A stretch of 64,000 bases of DNA, taken from contig NC_081413.1 of the NCBI RefSeq assembly GCF_030272615.1, positions 159,836,849-159,900,848 of the forward strand. Reading direction: 5' to 3'. Below the pieces are notes generated by a model, which ran no database searches, was not told the origin of the DNA, and saw only the letters and a program-made list of their open reading frames with translations. Source of the stretch: Cryptomeria japonica. Its lineage: Eukaryota; Streptophyta; Pinopsida; Cupressales; Cupressaceae. The position numbers and the translations under genes are program-made. Shown one piece after another: positions 60,241 to 64,000 of the stretch; position 1 is the first letter of the stretch; each line of letters starts with the position of its first letter.

Positions 60241-61518
60241 ATCTACTGAAGGTGAAACCTTCAAATCTTCCAGTGAAGTATCCGCAGATTTACTTTTTAT
60301 AGAAGTGCTATTACACTCAACAGTGTATGCTTCAAGCTTATACAAAGTGCCAAACCTGACACCTCTAGCAACTACCATAGCACCCTTAATCATCTTACAT
60401 CCTGCTTCAGAAAAGACTACCTGCACACCTGCATCTATTAGTTTGCTCACAGATAACAGGTTTCATTTTAATCCAGGGATATGCAACACACCATTAATCC
60501 TTTTTATTCTACCATCAGAAAACCTGATTCTAACTTTACCTCGACCAACAATGTCTAGATGTGAATCATCACCCAAGTACACCTTACCTCCATTAAATCC
60601 TTCATATTCAGAAAACCAATCTCTATTGGAAGTCATATGAAAAGATGCACCTGAGTCAATTAGCCAGGCATCATTACCTGCATGAGTCACCAAAGCCGCA
60701 ATAAATGCATCGCCATCTTCCTTGTCGGACTCAGAATCAGAATCAAAATTTTTCTTTTTCTTCTTCTTCTTTTCTTCTTTGTAGTCCTTACGGATGTGAC
60801 CCGGTTTACCACAGTTCTAGCAAATGACTTTGGACTTTCCAGGAGATTTCGATCTCCCTTTGGATTTGGACTTGTCGCGCTTCTCATTCTTCTTGCCTTT
60901 CTCTTTAGGTCTTCCACGAACGGTTAGGGCTTCCTTTGAACTGATGGATACCTTCCTTCGCATCTCTTCACCGAGTAGGGCACCCACCACATCTTCAGAT
61001 TTCAAAACAACAGAAGTACTACCGATAGCCATAACAAGAGAATCCCACGAATTAGGCAAAGAACAAAGCAAGATCTGACATTTCTCCTCCTCGTCCATCT
61101 TAACACCAACGGATACTAATTGAGCCACCAACATATTGAATGCTTCCAGGTGGTCTGCAATTCATCCACCCTCTTCCATCTTCAAGGAATACAATTTCTT
61201 TCTTAAGAAAATTTGATTTAATAAAGATTTCACTTGATACATCTCACCAAGCTTAGTCCATAGCTTCTTTGCAGAGTTCTCTTCATGGACATTGATTAGA
61301 ACAGAGTCTGCCAGGCATAGTCTGATTAGACCCTTGGCTTTTCGGTCCATAACATCATACTGAGCTGCCGCAGTAGGATCTGAGGGCCTTTGGACATTCG
61401 CATCAACAGCATCCCAAAGATCTCGATCTATTAGTAGATCTTCCATCTTCAGCTTCCACATCTCAAAATTACTTCCATTAAATTTCTCCACCTCTATTCT
61501 CCTTGACGAACTCACCAT
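60241..61518 (-). pseudogene. Element Z gag-protease
   Basis: Gag starts at ATG 61518-61516 (MVSSSRRIEVEKFNGSNFEM), with WKLKMEDLLIDRDLWDAV and AKKLWTKLGEMYQV of the copia gag (UBN2-like) domain, a basic linker, and the zinc knuckle ICxNCGKPGHIRKDY, in which the last Cys has become Tyr. Protease has DSG in AWLIDSGASFHM near 60655 and GGKVYLGDDSHLDIVGRGKV. Stops: TGA 61162-61164, TAG 60817-60819 inside the knuckle, TGA 60463-60465. Confidence 0.93.
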
Positions 61519-61628
61519 CTGAATATTCCTGCAACAAGATCAAAAAGTGTCTTCTGCACAAGCTCCCACTCAAATCTAGATTAGTTCAAAAAACCCAACT
61601 GCCCACAATTGAAACCAAAGGTGATCAG

Positions 61629-61640
61629 GCTCTGATACCA
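61629..61640 (-). promoter_or_regulatory. Element Z primer binding site
   Basis: TGGTATCAGAGC on the minus strand, exact match to the initiator tRNA-Met site, two bases from the LTR. Confidence 0.97.
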
Positions 61641-61642
61641 CT

Positions 61643-62534
61643 TGTAAGGAAGTAAAGTAGTGGAAACAACTTCCTACACTAACCTTGAGAGGAGGGTAAT
61701 ACAAAACTTTTTCAGATCATTACAACAGTTACAGAAAATAGAAATAGATATAATAGCATTCATACCACAACACAGTGATTTACGTGGGGAAAACCCTTTC
61801 GGGAGAAAAACCCCACCCTCCAAAAGCAGCTCAATATTTTATTCAGCAATCAAAAATAGATTACAACATACTTGCAGAGCAAGCTCTTCGTAGGAGTAGC
61901 ACTAATCAGAGATTCAGAGGCAACTCAAGCCATAGGACTCTTACACACAACCTCTATCTCACACACCTCATAAATAGGAGATACAATACAAGAAACCGTC
62001 AAACGGTATTACAAAACCATGGGCTAAAACCACCCAATAAGGTGTAGCTGACTTTATCTCCCTTCTAGATGACCTATGACATGTTAAAGCACACATCAAC
62101 ACGTGTCGCTCCCTTTTACAGCTCATTTATGTATCCGATACAAATTATTTTTCCTATTTCAGGAGTACAAACTTCCGGAGGCCATAACTTGAGAACCGGG
62201 TGTCCGATTGACGAACCGTTTGAAGCGCCGGAAAGCTCGCGAAGTGCTCTATCACCTCGTAATCCACTTCGCTGGTTACGGCCACTTTTTAGGGCGTTTC
62301 GGAGCCTCTAAAGTCCCCAAAATTAAGTTTAAATATTTTATTGCACCCTTCCAAGACGAAAACATTAATATCTTCAAAACTAGCTGTGACCTTGCGACGC
62401 AACTTTACCGGAATGCTTATCTAACCAACCAGAAGCTTTAGGGAGAGTTTCGCACCATTTCGTGCTCAAATGAAAACTTACTATAAATAGTAACCTCGCA
62501 TAAATGCAAGGTTGAGACACCATTTTTCCCAACA
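61643..62534 (-). repeat. Element Z 5' LTR (right copy)
   Basis: 892 bp, near-identical to the left LTR, including a 2-bp loss near 61929 relative to it. Followed by TSD TAAAG. Confidence 0.95.
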
Positions 62535-62746
62535 TAAAGCAGTGAGCTCCTTCATTGTAATTTGATACACAATGGATATATTTTGTGGGCAACTTCGCAC
62601 TTTGGTTTTTTCTTGTTTGAGTTTTCCATGTGGAAAATCTTGGTGTTCATGTGTTTGATATGTGTTGTTGATTAATTGTTTATAGGTTGCATTAATTTTG
62701 GTTTAGACTCATTAACCCCCCTCTCATTCCTACCATGGGTTCAACA
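62535..62746 (+). repeat. Element C 3' LTR, piece 4 of 4
   Basis: Shows a copia LTR 3' end: AGTGAGCTCCTTCATTGTAATTTG, TTTTCCATGTGGAAAATCTTGGTG, CCCCCCTCTCATTCC, closing with TTCAACA. These signatures resemble the ends of A, B and S, and support the reconstruction of the C LTR. Confidence 0.65.
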
Positions 62747-63378
62747 ATAATCAAACTAAAGAAAGAACTAAAAAATGCTAAGGATCAGGTCGATAATGGA
62801 CTAAAAATCAAAGGTAGAAGTGAAGACTTGATGTTATGCTAAGTGTTTAGAAACAAAGAAAAAATAAAGGTGGTTTTGGTTTTGAAGATGGTGAATGTTC
62901 AAATTAATCTACTAAAAAGGATAAAGGAAATGAAAAGGTCAAGGATGATTTGAGGAACTCTAACAAGGATCCAAAGAATCACATTACAAACTAGTAGTCA
63001 AAGAATGTCAGGAAACCTCCTCTTGTTCTTTCTAGGTATTCATCTTTTATTGGTATTCATTTCTCATGCAATAAATTTGGACATAGAGCTAGTAAATACA
63101 AAAGTGAGATCATAAATCAATTCTTTTATAGAAATTGCCACTGTTGTAATAAGTTTAGACATAGAGCAAGTGAATGCAATAGTAGGTTGAATTGGAATAA
63201 TAATAATTTAGGTTTTGGCAAAGTTCTTCAATATTTCAATGGATATTGTTATGGTTGCAATTTATATGGGAACAAAGCTATTGAATGCAGCTTAAATAGG
63301 AATTATAGAAGAAGTGAGAATGGAAGATCATCACAAAAAGGTCCAGTATGTTATAGTTGTAATAATATAGGACATATT
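62747..63378 (+). pseudogene. Element F: copia-type gag fragment with several zinc knuckles
   Basis: Begins as IIKLKKELKNAKDQV, a coiled-coil-like stretch, then with frame changes reads a basic linker and a series of CCHC-like knuckles: HFSCNKFGHRASKY (near 63060), CHCCNKFGHRASEC (near 63140), CYGCNLYGNKAIEC (near 63248, Asn for the His) and CYSCNNIGHI (near 63350), cut before its last ligand. The clearest open piece is 63187-63405. Multiple knuckles of this sort occur in Gag of some plant copia elements. This is the host into which C inserted; it is itself interrupted at about 63379. Confidence 0.65.
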
Positions 63379-63600
63379 GGGTTCGAGCGAAGTGGGGGTC
63401 TTTGAACGGACTACCCTTTGGGGTTCGAGCGAATCCCCCACTTTGCTAGAACCCCCTCTTTGGAGTGAAGCACCTTTAATGCTTGTTTATGTAATTTTTC
63501 AATTATATTTGGGGGGTTTGATCGAACCCCCTTCATTCAAACCCCCCTAAAAATTGGGGGCTCGCTCAAATCCCCCTTCATTCAAACCCCCTTTTTAACA
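63379..63600. repeat. G/C-run inverted-repeat sequence interrupting the gag of F
   Basis: GGGTTCGAGCGAAGTGGGGG (63379-63398) is matched by an inverted copy at 63435-63454 (18 of 20). A direct copy of GGGTTCGAGCGAA lies at 63421-63433. A near-palindrome GGGGGTTTGATCGAACCCCC lies at about 63512-63531, and CCCCCTTCATTCAAACCCCC occurs twice (from about 63527 and 63572). Likely the end of a DNA transposon, MITE or other repeat that enters the window here; family unknown. Confidence 0.5.
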
Positions 63601-64000
63601 CTTCTCTGAAGCTTTCTACATTTTTTTGTAGATTTTTGGCCTTCAAACCTCTAGCTGAAGGCTAAAATGGAATGATCTTGACAACCCAAAATGTAGTATT
63701 GTAGTCCTCGATACAAGATTTCCAATGACTTTAATTTTATTACATATTGAGTTTATTATGAACTTGTTTTTTTAATTTTACCAAACATAGGTTTTTCACC
63801 AAACATGAAATTCTTTGTTCAATGCTTTGGGAAAAATAGGAAACTAATTCAATTTTTTTTTGAAAAATATCTAAGCCCCAGGTATTGATGTCTTCTTTCC
63901 AACAAAAAAAATAAAATTGAATTTCGATATATATAGGACAAGTTATGTGTTCAAACTTAAACCTATGTCTGAATTATGACTAGTCAGATTTCAAAACTTA
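63601..64000. other. AT-rich sequence to the window edge, nothing recognised
   Basis: No ORF, repeat pair or structural signal seen. Presumably continues the sequence that begins at 63379. Confidence 0.4.

Larger units (their letters stand above)
56524..62534 (-). mobile_element. Element Z: complete Ty1/copia retrotransposon on the minus strand
   Basis: LTRs 56524-57417 and 61643-62534 (894 and 892 bp), TGTAAGG to CCCAACA on the plus strand. A perfect TSD TAAAG flanks it (56519-56523 and 62535-62539). On the minus strand come PBS, gag, protease, integrase, RT, RNase H and a polypurine tract in copia order. By eye the LTRs differ at about 25-30 positions, mostly transitions, making Z the least diverged complete element here. 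The coding region has six premature stops and one frameshift. Confidence 0.96.
1..62746 (+). mobile_element. Element C: truncated Ty1/copia retrotransposon, host of most insertions
   Basis: Only the 3' half lies in the window: RT-RNase H, a 3' untranslated stretch, a polypurine tract and a 3' LTR. The LTR opens with TGTTGG just after the tract at 2956 and is rebuilt from four separated pieces totalling about 1.2 kb. The last piece has the look of a copia U5, with a C-rich stretch before the end, and closes with TTCAACA near 62746, matching the TGTTG start. All of D, W and Z lie inside this LTR and E lies inside pol. Beyond 62746 the sequence changes at once to a gag frame, so C itself sits in another copia element. 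The upstream TSD is outside the window. Confidence 0.75.

Noticed and set aside
58870-60927. Plus-strand frames across element Z (58870-59151, 60053-60640, 60682-60927)
   Set aside because: They oppose the clear minus-strand polyprotein and have no recognisable motifs.
1-64000. Host genes, tRNA, rRNA, CRISPR arrays
   Set aside because: All supported coding sequence belongs to retroelements. The tRNA-like matches are primer binding sites of 12-18 bp only, and no regularly spaced repeats exist.

Overview
This window is plant repetitive DNA: a deep nest of LTR retrotransposons with no recognisable host gene, tRNA or rRNA. Low GC, very long LTRs, Ty1/copia and Ty3/gypsy polyproteins with plant-type primer binding sites, and insertions inside insertions point to a land plant with a large genome. 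A gymnosperm is my guess, from general impression only.

The nesting can be read from target site duplications (TSDs), terminal TG..CA inverted ends and the way split sequences rejoin. The outermost sequence is a copia-type gag fragment (F, after 62746). A copia element (C, 3' half only) lies in it. C has its broken pol at 1-2636, split by a solo LTR (E, 1458-2562, TSD CTAAG), and its 3' LTR starts at 2956. That LTR is cut into four pieces (2956-3335, 26954-27201, 56167-56523, 62535-62746) by three large insertions: D (3336-26953, minus strand), W (27202-56166, plus strand, TSD ATAAA) and Z (56524-62534, minus-strand copia, TSD TAAAG).

D is a pol-less LTR element whose degraded gag-like protein has Asn/Gln-rich repeats. 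It holds two related copia elements, A (5966-12912) and B (13203-20861, TSD CTTTT). W is also pol-less, with a gag-like frame and a hairpin-rich 3' region. Its 3' LTR is split by X (32158-55212, TSD GGCCC/AGCCC). X has LTRs of 3.1-4.7 kb around a 2.9 kb internal region encoding one unfamiliar broken protein. The 5' LTR of X was hit by Y (34657-45709, TSD CTTTG), a complete but decayed gypsy element of Athila-like layout with a post-pol ORF, and by a copia-like solo LTR S (46146-47382, TSD GTTTT).

The copia elements carry gag, protease, integrase, reverse transcriptase and RNase H in that order; Y carries gag, protease, RT, RNase H, integrase and an extra ORF. All coding regions have premature stops, mostly explainable by C-to-T change, so none looks active as it stands. 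Z is the least decayed. The likeliest undescribed items are the gag-only D, W and X, the hairpin array of W, the dispersed motif and post-pol ORF of Y, and the G/C-rich inverted-repeat sequence at 63379. No homology search was possible; family names rest on motifs and layout.
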